Shown in pieces: positions 28,164-36,945 of a stretch of 46,966 nucleotides of DNA. The position numbers were made by a program, and so were the translations under genes. Under the pieces are notes generated by a model, which worked only from the letters and a program-made list of their open reading frames with translations, did not search any database and was not told where the DNA came from. This DNA comes from Erysipelotrichaceae bacterium (GTDB lineage: Bacteria; Bacillota_I; Bacilli_A; Erysipelotrichales; Erysipelotrichaceae): assembly GCA_030528645.1 (NCBI GenBank), contig JAUMYM010000010.1, positions 1-46,966 on the forward strand, in the 5' to 3' direction. How positions within the stretch are numbered: position 1 is the first letter of the stretch; each line of letters starts with the position of its first letter.

Positions 28164-29435
28164 TTATTTTTCTTTTTCAATAATGGTTCCATCAATACTT
28201 TGATAGGCAACCGTACGTCGAAAGTGTCCAGGTGACACTTTTCTTATGCGTGTAAATGCCCTTTGAAACGTTCTTGTTGTATTATAACCAACCTCAATAG
28301 CGATATCAGTAATTGCCAAATCCGTTGTAATTAAAAGTTCACAAGCTTTTGAAATGCGTAACCATTCCACATAATCATCAAAGGTTTTTTCCATTTGAAA
28401 CATAATAATATAATTTAAATCGGTAACATTAATATTAAAATGCTTCGCTGTAGAAATCGCATTAAACTTATCATTTAAAAAGTGTGTTCCGATATATTCC
28501 AGTACTTTAAAGGCTATACTCTCTTCCTTTTTCCGGATGATCTCATCGGTATTTTGATAAGCCTTACGATATTCTTTAGGAGTAACATTATGTTTACTTA
28601 CAAAACTTCGAATAAAATGGGATGCATCGGCATAACCAACCGTTTCTGAAATTTCTTGTAAACTCATATCAGAATACATCAATAAATCCAATGATTTCGT
28701 GATACGCATTTCATTTAATAATTCATTAAACGTAAACCCTAAATTTAACTGTAAATGATTATAAATAGTCGATTCACTCATGAAGAAAATCTTAGATAGT
28801 TTTTCTAACGTAATTTTTTCTTGAAGATGCGAGTAAATATACCTAAAAATATCATTGATATCATTTAATTCTTTATTTGCTGCAATAGAAATATAATTTT
28901 GCTTGCTCATCCTTAAAAAGATAACCATCATCCGAATTAAAAGAGAAATAATATATGTATTGGATAAAGCATTGGATTCAAATGCTGATTCAATTCCTTC
29001 ACTACCACATTCATCTTTCAAATCCATAATGCACTCTAAAATTTTATCCGCTTCTTTTTCCATAAACAAAGTAACAGGATGATTACTAATATCTTTAAAG
29101 ATACTAATTTTACTACTTGTTGGATTATAAATGGTTCTTAAATAACCATTGATAAAATTGGAATTATAAATAATTTTATAAAATTCTAAAGGCTCTTCCA
29201 CTTCAGTAATCTTCGTTACATCCCAAGGAATAATGGCAATCATACAATTTTCTACAATTTTATATTCAATACCATTTACAGAAATGGTACCTTTTCCTTT
29301 TTTCAAATATAAAAAACGAGCTGAACTATGAATCAATGTAATGGTTGGAGCATCGATAAATTCTATTTCAAAACTACAAATCTTAGTTGGATTTATGACA
29401 GATGAATAACTTGTTTGTATCTTGCTAACTATCAT
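28164..29435 (-). CDS. Regulator with two tandem AraC-type DNA-binding domains
   Basis: A 423-residue protein. Residues ~15-100 look like a cupin-type sensor (FLYLKKGKGTISVNGIEYKIVENCMIAIIP). Two separate AraC/XylS domains follow: about 193-292 (EKLSKIFFMSESTIYNHL, then LQEISETVGYADASHFIRSF) and about 306-410 (HFNINVTDLNYII, then ITDIAIEVGYNTTRTFQRAF). Most AraC regulators carry only one such domain, so this one has twice the normal number of helix-turn-helix units (four). It sits just downstream of arcABCD in the same direction and may regulate it or the SDR gene, but no binding site is proven. Own promoter at 29480-29507. Confidence 0.88.
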   Translation of the reverse strand: MIVSKIQTSYSSVINPTKICSFEIEFIDAPTITLIHSSARFLYLKKGKGTISVNGIEYKIVENCMIAIIPWDVTKITEVEEPLEFYKIIYNSNFINGYLRTIYNPTSSKISIFKDISNHPVTLFMEKEADKILECIMDLKDECGSEGIESAFESNALSNTYIISLLIRMMVIFLRMSKQNYISIAANKELNDINDIFRYIYSHLQEKITLEKLSKIFFMSESTIYNHLQLNLGFTFNELLNEMRITKSLDLLMYSDMSLQEISETVGYADASHFIRSFVSKHNVTPKEYRKAYQNTDEIIRKKEESIAFKVLEYIGTHFLNDKFNAISTAKHFNINVTDLNYIIMFQMEKTFDDYVEWLRISKACELLITTDLAITDIAIEVGYNTTRTFQRAFTRIRKVSPGHFRRTVAYQSIDGTIIEKEK

Positions 29436-29479
29436 TATTGTTCACCTTTATAAACATTGAAGTTTATTTTCTAATGTAA

Positions 29480-29507
29480 ATTTTAGCATAAATCCTTTAT
29501 ATTTCAA
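29480..29507 (-). promoter_or_regulatory. Promoter of the tandem AraC regulator gene
   Basis: Minus-strand TTGAAA (29502-29507), 16-bp spacer, TAAAAT (29480-29485), about 45 bp before the start codon. Confidence 0.5.
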
Positions 29508-29539
29508 GAAAATACATCTTAATTTCTTACTGAAACAAA

Positions 29540-29567
29540 AAAAGTTAACTCATCTGAGTTAACTTTT
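29540..29567 (-). terminator. Terminator of the arcABCD operon
   Basis: Strong hairpin AAAAGTTAACTCA (29540-29552) / TGAGTTAACTTTT (29555-29567) with a T tract on the minus strand, 20 nt past the transporter stop. Confidence 0.85.
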
Positions 29568-29587
29568 ATAATCAATACTTAATGAAC

Positions 29588-31048
29588 TTATGCAACCATC
29601 ATTGCAATTGATAAGATAATGATATTTGCAATAGCGATAACAAATAATAACTTCATTACCCATTTTAAGTATGTTGAGTATTCAATCTTAGCTGCTCCAA
29701 TACCACCCATTACAACACCTGAAGTTGGTGTGAATAAGTTGATTAAACCTGAACCAGCACTGAAGATCATAATCATAACACTAGCATTGAAGCCTAATGT
29801 GTTTGCTAATCCACCCATAACCGGCATTGATAATCCAGCTAATCCTGAAGTAGATGGCACTAAGAAGCTTAATACTAAGTATACAATGTATGACATTGGT
29901 GCAAAGATAAAGCCCGGAACACCTTGTAATAATTTAGAACTTACATCCAAGATATATAAATCCATGTGTGTAGCGTTCATTACAATTGTAATACCTCTAG
30001 CTGTTGCAATAATTAATGCTACTGATAATAAATCAGCTGCACCAGCCATGAAGTTATCAATAAATTCTTTTTCACTCATTCTTGCAACTAATGCTACTAA
30101 AACAGAAGCGATGATGAATAATGCTGCAAGATCCATGAAGTACCACCAACCAAGTGGAGTACCAGTTAATGCATCTGACCAACCAAATGCTGCTAAGTAT
30201 GCTTCTTCATTACCACCAAAGATAATGTCTTGGTAGTAGATTAATGATACGATCATTAATACGAATGTTAAAGCAAAGATTGTTAACACTAGTCTGTGTT
30301 TTGAAGTGAATTCTAAATCTCTGTTTTCATTTTTTGAGAAATGTTCATGCATTACTTCTTGTTCTTGTAATGACAAGATTGTAGAACCTTTATCACGTTT
30401 TACTTTCTTCGCATAACTTAATACAAATAAGATTGCGATGAATGTACTAGTAACCCATAAAATTGCTCCTAAAATCATAATTAATGTTGGATTCGGTTCA
30501 ACCCCTGAGCTTGATAAGGCAGCCATTGCTGCACCTGTTGCAAATGGGTTAATTGTAGAACCTAACACCCCAGTACCAGCTCCTAATAGTACTGTACCAA
30601 CCGCAACAATTGAGTCAAATCCTGCTGCAACCATTGCTGTTGTAATTAACGCATAGAAACCGATTGTTTCTTCTGCCATACCATAAGTTGTACCACCAGC
30701 TGAGAATAGAATCATTAATACAACGATTAATACTTCTTCTTTTCCTTTTAATTTCTTAACTAAATGATATACCCCTGCTTCTAATGCTCCAGTTTTCATA
30801 ACAATACCAATGAATCCACCGATTGCTAAGATGAAGATAATTAAATCTGAAGCATCTTTAAATCCATTTGGAATTGCCATAATAAAATCTGAAAGTTTTG
30901 CACCAGTTACCGCTGCAACTTCACCTCCAATTGCCGGATCAATTGCTTGACCATTTAGTAATAGTGAAATTAAGCAAATAACACCCATTACTAAAATCAA
31001 GATTGAAAAGGCAGATAGAGATGATTTCTTTTTCTTTTGAGTAGCCAT
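29588..31048 (-). CDS. arcD: YfcC-family membrane transporter, probable arginine/ornithine exchanger
   Basis: Integral membrane protein of 486 residues with about 12 hydrophobic segments; the short basic head (ATQKKKKSS) is cytoplasmic. Gly/Ala-rich motifs SAGGTTYGMAEETIGFYAL and TINPFATGAAMAALSS fit the YfcC/DcuC-like family often used as the arginine-ornithine antiporter in deiminase operons. Its place as the last gene of arcABCD supports that role, importing arginine and exporting ornithine. Exchange stoichiometry is inference from the pathway. Ribosome site AGGAGGAAGGG; followed by a strong terminator. Confidence 0.85.
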   Translation of the reverse strand: MATQKKKKSSLSAFSILILVMGVICLISLLLNGQAIDPAIGGEVAAVTGAKLSDFIMAIPNGFKDASDLIIFILAIGGFIGIVMKTGALEAGVYHLVKKLKGKEEVLIVVLMILFSAGGTTYGMAEETIGFYALITTAMVAAGFDSIVAVGTVLLGAGTGVLGSTINPFATGAAMAALSSSGVEPNPTLIMILGAILWVTSTFIAILFVLSYAKKVKRDKGSTILSLQEQEVMHEHFSKNENRDLEFTSKHRLVLTIFALTFVLMIVSLIYYQDIIFGGNEEAYLAAFGWSDALTGTPLGWWYFMDLAALFIIASVLVALVARMSEKEFIDNFMAGAADLLSVALIIATARGITIVMNATHMDLYILDVSSKLLQGVPGFIFAPMSYIVYLVLSFLVPSTSGLAGLSMPVMGGLANTLGFNASVMIMIFSAGSGLINLFTPTSGVVMGGIGAAKIEYSTYLKWVMKLLFVIAIANIIILSIAMMVA

Positions 31049-31065
31049 ACCCTTCCTCCTTTAGC

Positions 31066-32001
31066 TTACTTCTTTATAATAGTTCCTGTTTCACCACTTA
31101 AAGCTGCTTTTGCTCTTTGCAATGAAGTAATTAACGCAACCCCATTGCTAGTAGCTTCTACAAACTCAAGACAAGCTTCCACTTTAGGTAACATAGACCC
31201 TGGAGCAAAGTGTCCTTCACCAATATATTGTTTAGCTTGCTCAACGTTCATTTCAGCTAGTGATTCCTGATTAGGTTTATTGTAATTAATGCATACACGA
31301 TCTACTGCTGTTAGGATTACTAACATATCTGCCTTAACATCTAAAGCAAGTTTTGCGCTAGAACGGTCTTTATCAATAACGGCTGCAACACCTTTTAAGC
31401 CATCTTCCGTTTCTACAACCGGGATACCGCCACCACCAACTGTGATTACAATATCACCTAAGCTTACAAGTTGTTCAACTACTTTTAATTCAACAATCTT
31501 TGTAGGTTTTGGACTTGGAACGACACGACGATAGCCACGTCCAGCATCCTCAACAAAGATGAATCCTTTTTCAGCAGCTGTTTTTTCAGCTTCTTCTTTT
31601 GTTAAAAATGATCCAATTGGTTTTGTTGGTTTTGCAAAAGCCGGATCTTGAGGATCTACAACTACTTGTGTTACTACACAAGCAACTTCTTTTGCAACCT
31701 TACGTTTTGCAAGTTCTCTTTGAATAGATTGTGTTAAATGATAACCAATATATCCTTGAGACATTGCACCACATTCTGGAAATGGCATGTATGGAGTTTT
31801 ACCACCATTCAGTGATGAAAACTCCATTGCATTATTGATCATACCTACTTGTGGACCATTTCCATGACCAATAATTACATCATATTCTTCTGCCAAATCT
31901 ACAATTGTTTTTGCAGTTTCTTTTACTAATTCTAATTGTTCTTCTGGAGAATTACCTAACGCATTTCCTCCTAAGGCGATTACTAATCTCTTTCTTTCCA
32001 T
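31066..32001 (-). CDS. arcC: Carbamate kinase
   Basis: A 311-residue kinase making ATP from carbamoyl phosphate, the energy-yielding step of the deiminase pathway. IALGGNALGN (N-terminal Gly-rich), GHGNGPQVG, VVDPQDPAFAKPTKPIG, VEDAGRGYRRVVPSP, GGGGIPVV and VIDKDRSSAKLA are the expected amino-acid kinase motifs. Located 12 nt after arcB and 17 nt before the transporter gene. Usual family length. Confidence 0.96.
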   Translation of the reverse strand: MERKRLVIALGGNALGNSPEEQLELVKETAKTIVDLAEEYDVIIGHGNGPQVGMINNAMEFSSLNGGKTPYMPFPECGAMSQGYIGYHLTQSIQRELAKRKVAKEVACVVTQVVVDPQDPAFAKPTKPIGSFLTKEEAEKTAAEKGFIFVEDAGRGYRRVVPSPKPTKIVELKVVEQLVSLGDIVITVGGGGIPVVETEDGLKGVAAVIDKDRSSAKLALDVKADMLVILTAVDRVCINYNKPNQESLAEMNVEQAKQYIGEGHFAPGSMLPKVEACLEFVEATSNGVALITSLQRAKAALSGETGTIIKK

Positions 32002-32013
32002 AGCGACTCTTTT

Positions 32014-33018
32014 CTACTTTAATGTAGCATACATACAAGCTTTAATTGTATGCATACGGTTTTCTGCTTCATCAAACACACGACTGTGTTTACCTAAGAA
32101 TACATCATCGCTTACTTCCATGCCATTTAAGTCATACTTATCACCAAATTTAGCATGAATTTCTTTCCCGATTGTTGTATTTAAGTCATGGAATGATGGT
32201 AAACAGTGTAAGAAGATAACATCTTTATCTGCTTGATCAATTACGTTTTGAGTCACTTTATAAGGACTTAATAATTTAATTCTTTCTTCCCAAACTGAAT
32301 CAGGTTCACCCATTGATACCCAAATATCTGTATAGATTGCATGAGCACCCTTTACTGCTTCAGAAACATTTTCAGTAAATTCAACTTTTGTTCCATGTAG
32401 TTTTGCAAATTCTTTTGCTCTTTCAACTAATTTTGGATCAGCCCATAATTCTTTTGGACCACAACCAACATAATCTAACCCTAATTTAGCACAAACAACC
32501 ATTAATGAGTTAGAAACGTTATTACGGCAATCACCCATAAATACAAACTTTAAGCCTTTTAGACGACCGAAGTTTTCTTTGATTGTTAACATATCAGCAA
32601 TCATTTGTGTAGGGTGGAAATCATCAGTTAAACCATTCCAAACAGGAACTCCAGAATATTTTGCTAGAGCTTCTACTTGTTTTTGATCAAACCCACGATA
32701 TTCAATACCATCATAGAAACGACCTAATACTTTAGCAGTATCTTCAATAGACTCTTTTTTACCCATTTGGCTAGAACCTGGATCTAAGTATGTAACACCC
32801 ATACCTAAGTCCATACCAGCTACTTCAAATGAGCAACGAGTACGAGTTGATGTTTTTTCAAACAACAACACAATGTTTTTACCCTCTAAATAACGGTGAG
32901 GAGTACGAGCAAGTTTAAGTTTTTTAAACTGTTCACTTAAATCAATTAAATAATTAATTTCTTCAGGTGTATAATCTGCTAAAGCTAATAAACTGCGTCC
33001 TTGTAAATTTACTGGCAT
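32014..33018 (-). CDS. arcB: Ornithine carbamoyltransferase, catabolic
   Basis: A 334-residue enzyme that phosphorolyses citrulline to ornithine and carbamoyl phosphate. The carbamoyl-phosphate site STRTR (57-61), HPTQMIAD, and FLHCLPSFHD (HCLP loop) are intact. Location between arcA and arcC marks it as catabolic rather than biosynthetic. Length usual. Confidence 0.95.
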   Translation of the reverse strand: MPVNLQGRSLLALADYTPEEINYLIDLSEQFKKLKLARTPHRYLEGKNIVLLFEKTSTRTRCSFEVAGMDLGMGVTYLDPGSSQMGKKESIEDTAKVLGRFYDGIEYRGFDQKQVEALAKYSGVPVWNGLTDDFHPTQMIADMLTIKENFGRLKGLKFVFMGDCRNNVSNSLMVVCAKLGLDYVGCGPKELWADPKLVERAKEFAKLHGTKVEFTENVSEAVKGAHAIYTDIWVSMGEPDSVWEERIKLLSPYKVTQNVIDQADKDVIFLHCLPSFHDLNTTIGKEIHAKFGDKYDLNGMEVSDDVFLGKHSRVFDEAENRMHTIKACMYATLK

Positions 33019-33049
33019 ATTTTTTATCCTCTTCTTTCTGTCAATTTAC

Positions 33050-34279
33050 TTAGTCTTCACGTACAAGTGGCATACTCATACAACGAGGTCCACCACGACC
33101 AACACATAAGTTATCTGCATCTAATTCTAATACTTCAAAGCCATTTTCTTTTAAGTATTTATTTGTAACATAGTTGCGTTTGTAAACAACAATCTTACCT
33201 GGAGCAATTGTTAATGTATTTGAACCATCGTTCCATTGTTCTCTTTCAGCAGCAATTGGATCTCCAGCTCCACATGCAAATAATCTAACTTTATCTAAGC
33301 CCATGAATTTAGCTAAGATTTCACTTAACTCACCATCATGTTCTTCAATTTTAACATCATGATTTTCACGATCTGCAGTAATTGCAAATACTTGTAATGT
33401 ACCCATGATTCCCGGATGATATGTAAATGCATCATGGTCAATTTGAGTAAACACTGTATCTAAGTGCATCATCGCTCTATTATTAGGAATGTTAAATGCT
33501 AAGATAGTTTCAATCTTATTTTCCGGATTTTCATAGAACATTTTCATTGCTAATGCTTGAATCGCATCTGCTTGTGTTCTTTGAGAAATACCAATGAATA
33601 ATAATTTTTCATTAACGTTTAATACGTCTCCACCTTCAATATGGAATTTGTTGTTACGGCCATATAAATCAGGTACTTTTCCTGCATATTCAGGGTGGAA
33701 TCTAAAGATGTAATCTGCATAAATTGTTTCACGATTTCTTGTTACAGAATACATTCTATTAATTACCGCACCATTACCTACACTTGAGAATGGGTCACGA
33801 GTGAAGTATAAGTTAGGCATTGGGTTTAATAATAAGTAAGATTCTTTATCAATCTTATCTACTAAGAAGTTTGTTTTAATATCACCTAATTCAGCAAATG
33901 TAACACCTGCCATAGTTTTTAAAACTAAATCTTTATTGTTAGTAAATGTATTAAAGTAATCTTTTAAAATCTTATGATATGTTTCAGTGTGAATATCACC
34001 TTCAGTAATGAATTGATCTAAAAATTGTTCTTTAATTTCAGGATGAGCATCTAATGTTTCTGCCATCAAGTCTTCTAAATATACAACTTCTACACCGTTA
34101 TCTCTTAAAATTTGAGCAAAACGATCATGTTCTTCTTGCGCTTTTACTAAGTCAGGAATATCATCAAATAATAATTCTGATAAAGTTGTTGGAGTTAAGT
34201 TTAATAATTCTTCTCCAGGTCTGTGTAGTAATACTTTTTTAAGTGGTTTAATTTCACTTGTTACATGAATTTTTGTCAT
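33050..34279 (-). CDS. arcA: Arginine deiminase
   Basis: A 409-residue cytoplasmic enzyme converting arginine to citrulline and ammonia. Conserved elements are LLHRPGEEL, NLYFTRDPF, FHIEGGD, MHLDTVFTQID and the catalytic cysteine C400 in GRGGPRCMSMPL. First gene of arcABCD behind a 140-bp leader region with AAAGGAGATC before ATG. The operon gives ATP, ammonia for acid resistance, and competes with argS for arginine. Confidence 0.97.
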   Translation of the reverse strand: MTKIHVTSEIKPLKKVLLHRPGEELLNLTPTTLSELLFDDIPDLVKAQEEHDRFAQILRDNGVEVVYLEDLMAETLDAHPEIKEQFLDQFITEGDIHTETYHKILKDYFNTFTNNKDLVLKTMAGVTFAELGDIKTNFLVDKIDKESYLLLNPMPNLYFTRDPFSSVGNGAVINRMYSVTRNRETIYADYIFRFHPEYAGKVPDLYGRNNKFHIEGGDVLNVNEKLLFIGISQRTQADAIQALAMKMFYENPENKIETILAFNIPNNRAMMHLDTVFTQIDHDAFTYHPGIMGTLQVFAITADRENHDVKIEEHDGELSEILAKFMGLDKVRLFACGAGDPIAAEREQWNDGSNTLTIAPGKIVVYKRNYVTNKYLKENGFEVLELDADNLCVGRGGPRCMSMPLVRED

Positions 34280-34420
34280 TTCGATCTCCTTTTCTTTTTT
34301 TATGACATGATGTAAGTAACGGCCGAATTCTCACACCACATAGTTCATACATCTATTTTAAACTTCAATTCATGTAGTTGTAGGTCAAAAACATAAAATT
34401 TTATTGTAAATTTAGATAAA
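34280..34420 (-). promoter_or_regulatory. Upstream region of arcA; no clear promoter assigned
   Basis: This 141-bp gap must hold the arc promoter. Minus-strand TTGACC occurs near 34383 but no -10 stands at the right distance. Symmetric ATAAAATTTTAT lies at 34393-34404, and CATGAAT (34368-34374) resembles half an ArgR/AhrC box. These are weak hints only. Confidence 0.3.
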
Positions 34421-34441
34421 AAACGACCAAAACGGTCGTTT
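34421..34441 (-). terminator. Terminator of argS
   Basis: AAACGACC (34421-34428) pairs with GGTCGTTT (34434-34441), loop AAAAC, followed by T residues on the minus strand. It overlaps the argS stop codon. Confidence 0.8.
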
Positions 34442-36080
34442 ACATCTTTTCAGGCGCACTAATCCCTACTAAATCTAAGGCATTTGCTAATGTAATCTTA
34501 GTCGCAACTAACAAGCCTAAACGTTGATTTGTTAGTTCCGGATTACTTGCATCCATGATTTTATGAGCCCCATAGAAACTATGGAAATAGCTCGCTAATT
34601 TTTGAATGTAATTACAAATCTTATTTGGAGAACGTGTAGCTGCAGCATCACCAACTACACCAACAAATTCATTGATATACTTTAATAAATCAACTTCTTT
34701 TTCACTAGTTAATAAATCATATTTTTCAAGTGGTTTAAATTCACCAGCTTGTCTTAAAATGGAACAGATACGAGCATGTGCATATTGAGCATAGTACACC
34801 GGATTCTCATTTGTCTTTTTACGAGCTAAGCCTAAATCAAAATCTAAATGGGTATCTACCGCACGACTTACAAAGAAATAACGAGCTGCATCAATACCGA
34901 TATCATCGCATAATTCACGAATAGTAATGGCATTCCCTGTACGCTTACTCATCTTCACTTCCGCACCGTTTTCAACAAGACGAACCATTTGAATAATATC
35001 TACTTCTAAATCTTTTGGACCATAACCACAAGCTTGGATGGCTGCCACCATACGAGGAATATACCCATGGTGATCTGCACCCCAAAGATTTACTAATTTT
35101 GTATAACCACGTTCAAATTTATACATGTGATTTGCAATATCCGGTGTTAAGTATGTTAATGTGCCATCTGCTTTACGCAATACACGATCTTTATCATCGC
35201 CCCATTTTGTTGACTTAAACCATAAAGCACCATCTTCTTCATATGTTAAGCCCATTTTATTCATGCGTTCAATGATTTCATCCACACGACCATCATCGTA
35301 AAGACCTTGCTCACTTACCCAAGAATCAAAATCACAACGGTAGTAATCTAGATCTTCTTTGATTTTTTCCAATTCTTTATTACGTCCGGCTTCCTTAAAG
35401 AATTCAATACGTCCTTCTTCTTTGTGTAACCAAACATCTCCAAGCTCTTTAGCAAGTTCAATACCGATTTCTTTGACATCTTGTCCCATGTAACCATCTT
35501 CCGGAATGTCTACATGTACTCCAAAATATTCAGCATAACGAGCATAAACCGATTTACCTAAATTAATCATTTGTGCTCCGGCATCATTGATGTAGTACTC
35601 TCTTAAACAATCATACCCACTCTTCATTAATAAACGACAGATACAATCGCCCCAAGCAGCACCACGAGCATGACCTAAATGTAAGTTTCCTGTTGGATTC
35701 GCACTTACGTATTCTACTAAAATACGTAAGCCATCACCTGTGTTATTTTTGCCATAATCGCTACCTTCATTAATAACAGTGTTAATGACAGCAGCTAATG
35801 ATTCTTTCTTCATCCAGAAGTTAATAAAACCAGGACCTGCAATTTCAATCTTATCTAAGTCTTCTACCGTTTGTTCTAACTCAGCCTTGATTTCATTTGC
35901 AATCACTGCCGGTGCCTTCTTACATACTTTGGCTAAACGCATTGCAATATTTGTAGAATAATCGCCATTGGTATTATCCTTAGGGATTTCTACCATAATT
36001 AAAGAATCATCTTCTACTTGATATAGTTTTAAAACGGCATCTTTAATATTTGTTTTTAATTTTTGATCAATTTTACTCAT
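34440..36080 (-). CDS. argS: Arginyl-tRNA synthetase
   Basis: A 546-residue class I synthetase charging tRNA-Arg. The HIGH-equivalent HLGHARGAAWGD, KMSKR loop (VKMSKRTGNAI), N-terminal tRNA D-loop-binding domain and C-terminal helical domain (NPVYYAQYAHARICSILR) are complete. I start at ATG 36080; an upstream in-frame ATG at 36092 overlaps the GGAGGG site (36085-36090). An arginine T-box lies upstream, but a tRNA-Arg gene with its own promoter and a terminator stands between the T-box and this gene. Confidence 0.96.
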   Translation of the reverse strand: MSKIDQKLKTNIKDAVLKLYQVEDDSLIMVEIPKDNTNGDYSTNIAMRLAKVCKKAPAVIANEIKAELEQTVEDLDKIEIAGPGFINFWMKKESLAAVINTVINEGSDYGKNNTGDGLRILVEYVSANPTGNLHLGHARGAAWGDCICRLLMKSGYDCLREYYINDAGAQMINLGKSVYARYAEYFGVHVDIPEDGYMGQDVKEIGIELAKELGDVWLHKEEGRIEFFKEAGRNKELEKIKEDLDYYRCDFDSWVSEQGLYDDGRVDEIIERMNKMGLTYEEDGALWFKSTKWGDDKDRVLRKADGTLTYLTPDIANHMYKFERGYTKLVNLWGADHHGYIPRMVAAIQACGYGPKDLEVDIIQMVRLVENGAEVKMSKRTGNAITIRELCDDIGIDAARYFFVSRAVDTHLDFDLGLARKKTNENPVYYAQYAHARICSILRQAGEFKPLEKYDLLTSEKEVDLLKYINEFVGVVGDAAATRSPNKICNYIQKLASYFHSFYGAHKIMDASNPELTNQRLGLLVATKITLANALDLVGISAPEKM

Positions 36081-36091
36081 CTTACCCTCCA

Positions 36092-36126
36092 TATAAAATA
36101 AAAACTGTTAATATGATTAACAGTTT
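36092..36126 (-). terminator. Intrinsic terminator between tRNA-Arg and argS
   Basis: Perfect 11-bp stem AAACTGTTAAT (36102-36112) / ATTAACAGTTT (36116-36126), loop ATG, then TTTTATTTTAT on the minus strand, ending right before the argS ribosome site. It should end the tRNA transcript and would also reduce any T-box transcript reaching argS. Confidence 0.75.
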
Positions 36127-36136
36127 AATTTACTAT

Positions 36137-36213
36137 TGGCGCGCCCAGTAGGACTTGAACCCGCAACCTTTTGATCCGTAGTCAAACGCTCTATCCAGTT
36201 GAGCTATGGGCGC
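36137..36213 (-). tRNA. tRNA-Arg(ACG), copy 1
   Basis: 77 nt including an encoded CCA end; acceptor GCGCCCA/TGGGCGC, loop CTACGGA giving anticodon ACG (read as ICG after deamination). Identical over its whole length to copy 2 at 37123-37199. It lies between the T-box terminator and argS with its own promoter and terminator. Confidence 0.95.
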
Positions 36214-36225
36214 ATCTTCCTTATA

Positions 36226-36254
36226 ATAATAACAAATTAAATTCAGTTAATCAA
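36226..36254 (-). promoter_or_regulatory. Promoter of tRNA-Arg copy 1
   Basis: Minus-strand TTGATT (36249-36254), 17-bp spacer, TATTAT (36226-36231); the start would be ~6 nt before the tRNA. The -35 overlaps the end of the T-box terminator T tract. Confidence 0.55.
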
Positions 36255-36283
36255 CAAAAAAAAATCTCTTTTTACAAAGAGAC
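36253..36283 (-). terminator. T-box leader terminator
   Basis: GTCTCTTT/AAAGAGAT hairpin (minus strand; 36276-36283 and 36264-36271), loop GTAA, followed by a run of nine T. It competes with the antiterminator formed by the conserved T-box sequence next to it. Confidence 0.85.
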
Positions 36284-36469
36284 GAAAAACCGCGGTACCA
36301 CTCTAATTGCCAGTATAAAACTGACCACCTCTTTTTTAACGCAAAGTTACGCCTACCTTACTTTCATACAGCAGGATCTCCAAAGCTCGTTTCATCTAAT
36401 CACCATATCTTCTTCCACCACACAAGACTCGCTTTTATGTCACTTAGATTACTACTCTTTTTCATCGAT
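36256..36469 (-). promoter_or_regulatory. T-box riboswitch leader, specifier CGA (arginine)
   Basis: The conserved antiterminator sequence AGAGTGGTACCGCGG lies at 36290-36304 (minus strand) just before a terminator. Stem I landmarks AAAAAGAGTAGTA, GGTGGAAG and CTTTGGAG are present. Aligning GAAA-xyz-nine bases with the known glyQS specifier loop puts CGA (36387-36389) as specifier, an arginine codon, which fits argS downstream. A one-base shift would read ACG (threonine), so the codon rests on that alignment and on context. Uncharged tRNA-Arg should stabilise the antiterminator and raise downstream expression. It is unusual in being followed first by a tRNA-Arg gene. Confidence 0.9.
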
Positions 36470-36475
36470 ACATCA

Positions 36476-36504
36476 ACATTACATGAAACCTATCACAATG
36501 TCAA
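36476..36504 (-). promoter_or_regulatory. Promoter of the T-box/argS unit
   Basis: Minus-strand -35 TTGACA (36499-36504), 17-bp spacer, -10 TAATGT (36476-36481), with a start expected near 36469. Confidence 0.65.
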
Positions 36505-36533
36505 GGATAACCTAGTATTTTACAAATAAAAAA

Positions 36534-36552
36534 CACTAGAATTTATCTAGTG
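36534..36552 (-). terminator. Terminator of the seven-tRNA unit
   Basis: CACTAGA (36534-36540) pairs with TCTAGTG (36546-36552), loop of 5, then TTTTTTATTTG on the minus strand; 14 nt after tRNA-Phe. Confidence 0.8.
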
Positions 36553-36565
36553 CATTTTCTACCAA

Positions 36566-36641
36566 TGGTGGTCCCGGCCGGAATCGAACCAGCGACACAA
36601 GGATTTTCAGTCCTTTGCTCTACCGACTGAGCTACAGGACC
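36566..36641 (-). tRNA. tRNA-Phe(GAA)
   Basis: 76 nt with encoded CCA; anticodon loop CTGAAAA; acceptor GGTCCTG/CGGGACC with one T-G wobble. Last gene of the tRNA unit. Confidence 0.95.
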
Positions 36642-36643
36642 AT

Positions 36644-36720
<77 letters not shown>

Positions 36721-36751
36721 ATATTGTGTAACCAACGTTACATAAATTGAA

Positions 36752-36842
36752 TGGCGGAGGAACTGGGATTCGAACCCAGGCGCCAGTTTCCCGACCTACC
36801 GGTTTTCAAGACCGGACCCTTCAACCACTTGGGTATTCCTCC
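36752..36842 (-). tRNA. tRNA-Ser(TGA)
   Basis: 91 nt with a long variable arm and encoded CCA; anticodon loop CTTGAAA gives TGA; discriminator G, as usual for serine. Confidence 0.95.
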
Positions 36843-36859
36843 ATAATTTGTCAATTGAT

Positions 36860-36936
36860 TGGTGGACCCTGTAGGACTCGAACCTACGACCAACCGGTTA
36901 TGAGCCGGTAGCTCTGACCAACTGAGCTAAGGGTCC
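36860..36936 (-). tRNA. tRNA with CAT anticodon, probably tRNA-Ile2 (lysidine)
   Basis: 77 nt with encoded CCA; loop CTCATAA. The body GGACCCTTAGCTCAGTTGG resembles bacterial tRNA-Ile2, which reads AUA after TilS changes C34 to lysidine, rather than elongator Met, which is the next gene. Ile2 identity is by recalled resemblance. Confidence 0.8.
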
Positions 36937-36945
36937 TCACTAAAA

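Noticed and set aside
29619-30236. A 205-aa plus-strand open frame opposite the arc transporter gene
   Set aside because: Antisense shadow of a membrane protein gene rich in GCT/ATT codons; composition is an artefact and no start site is seen.
36171-36515. A 114-aa plus-strand frame over the T-box and tRNA-Arg
   Set aside because: Opposite strand of a structured RNA leader with T-box motif, terminator and tRNA; no ribosome site.
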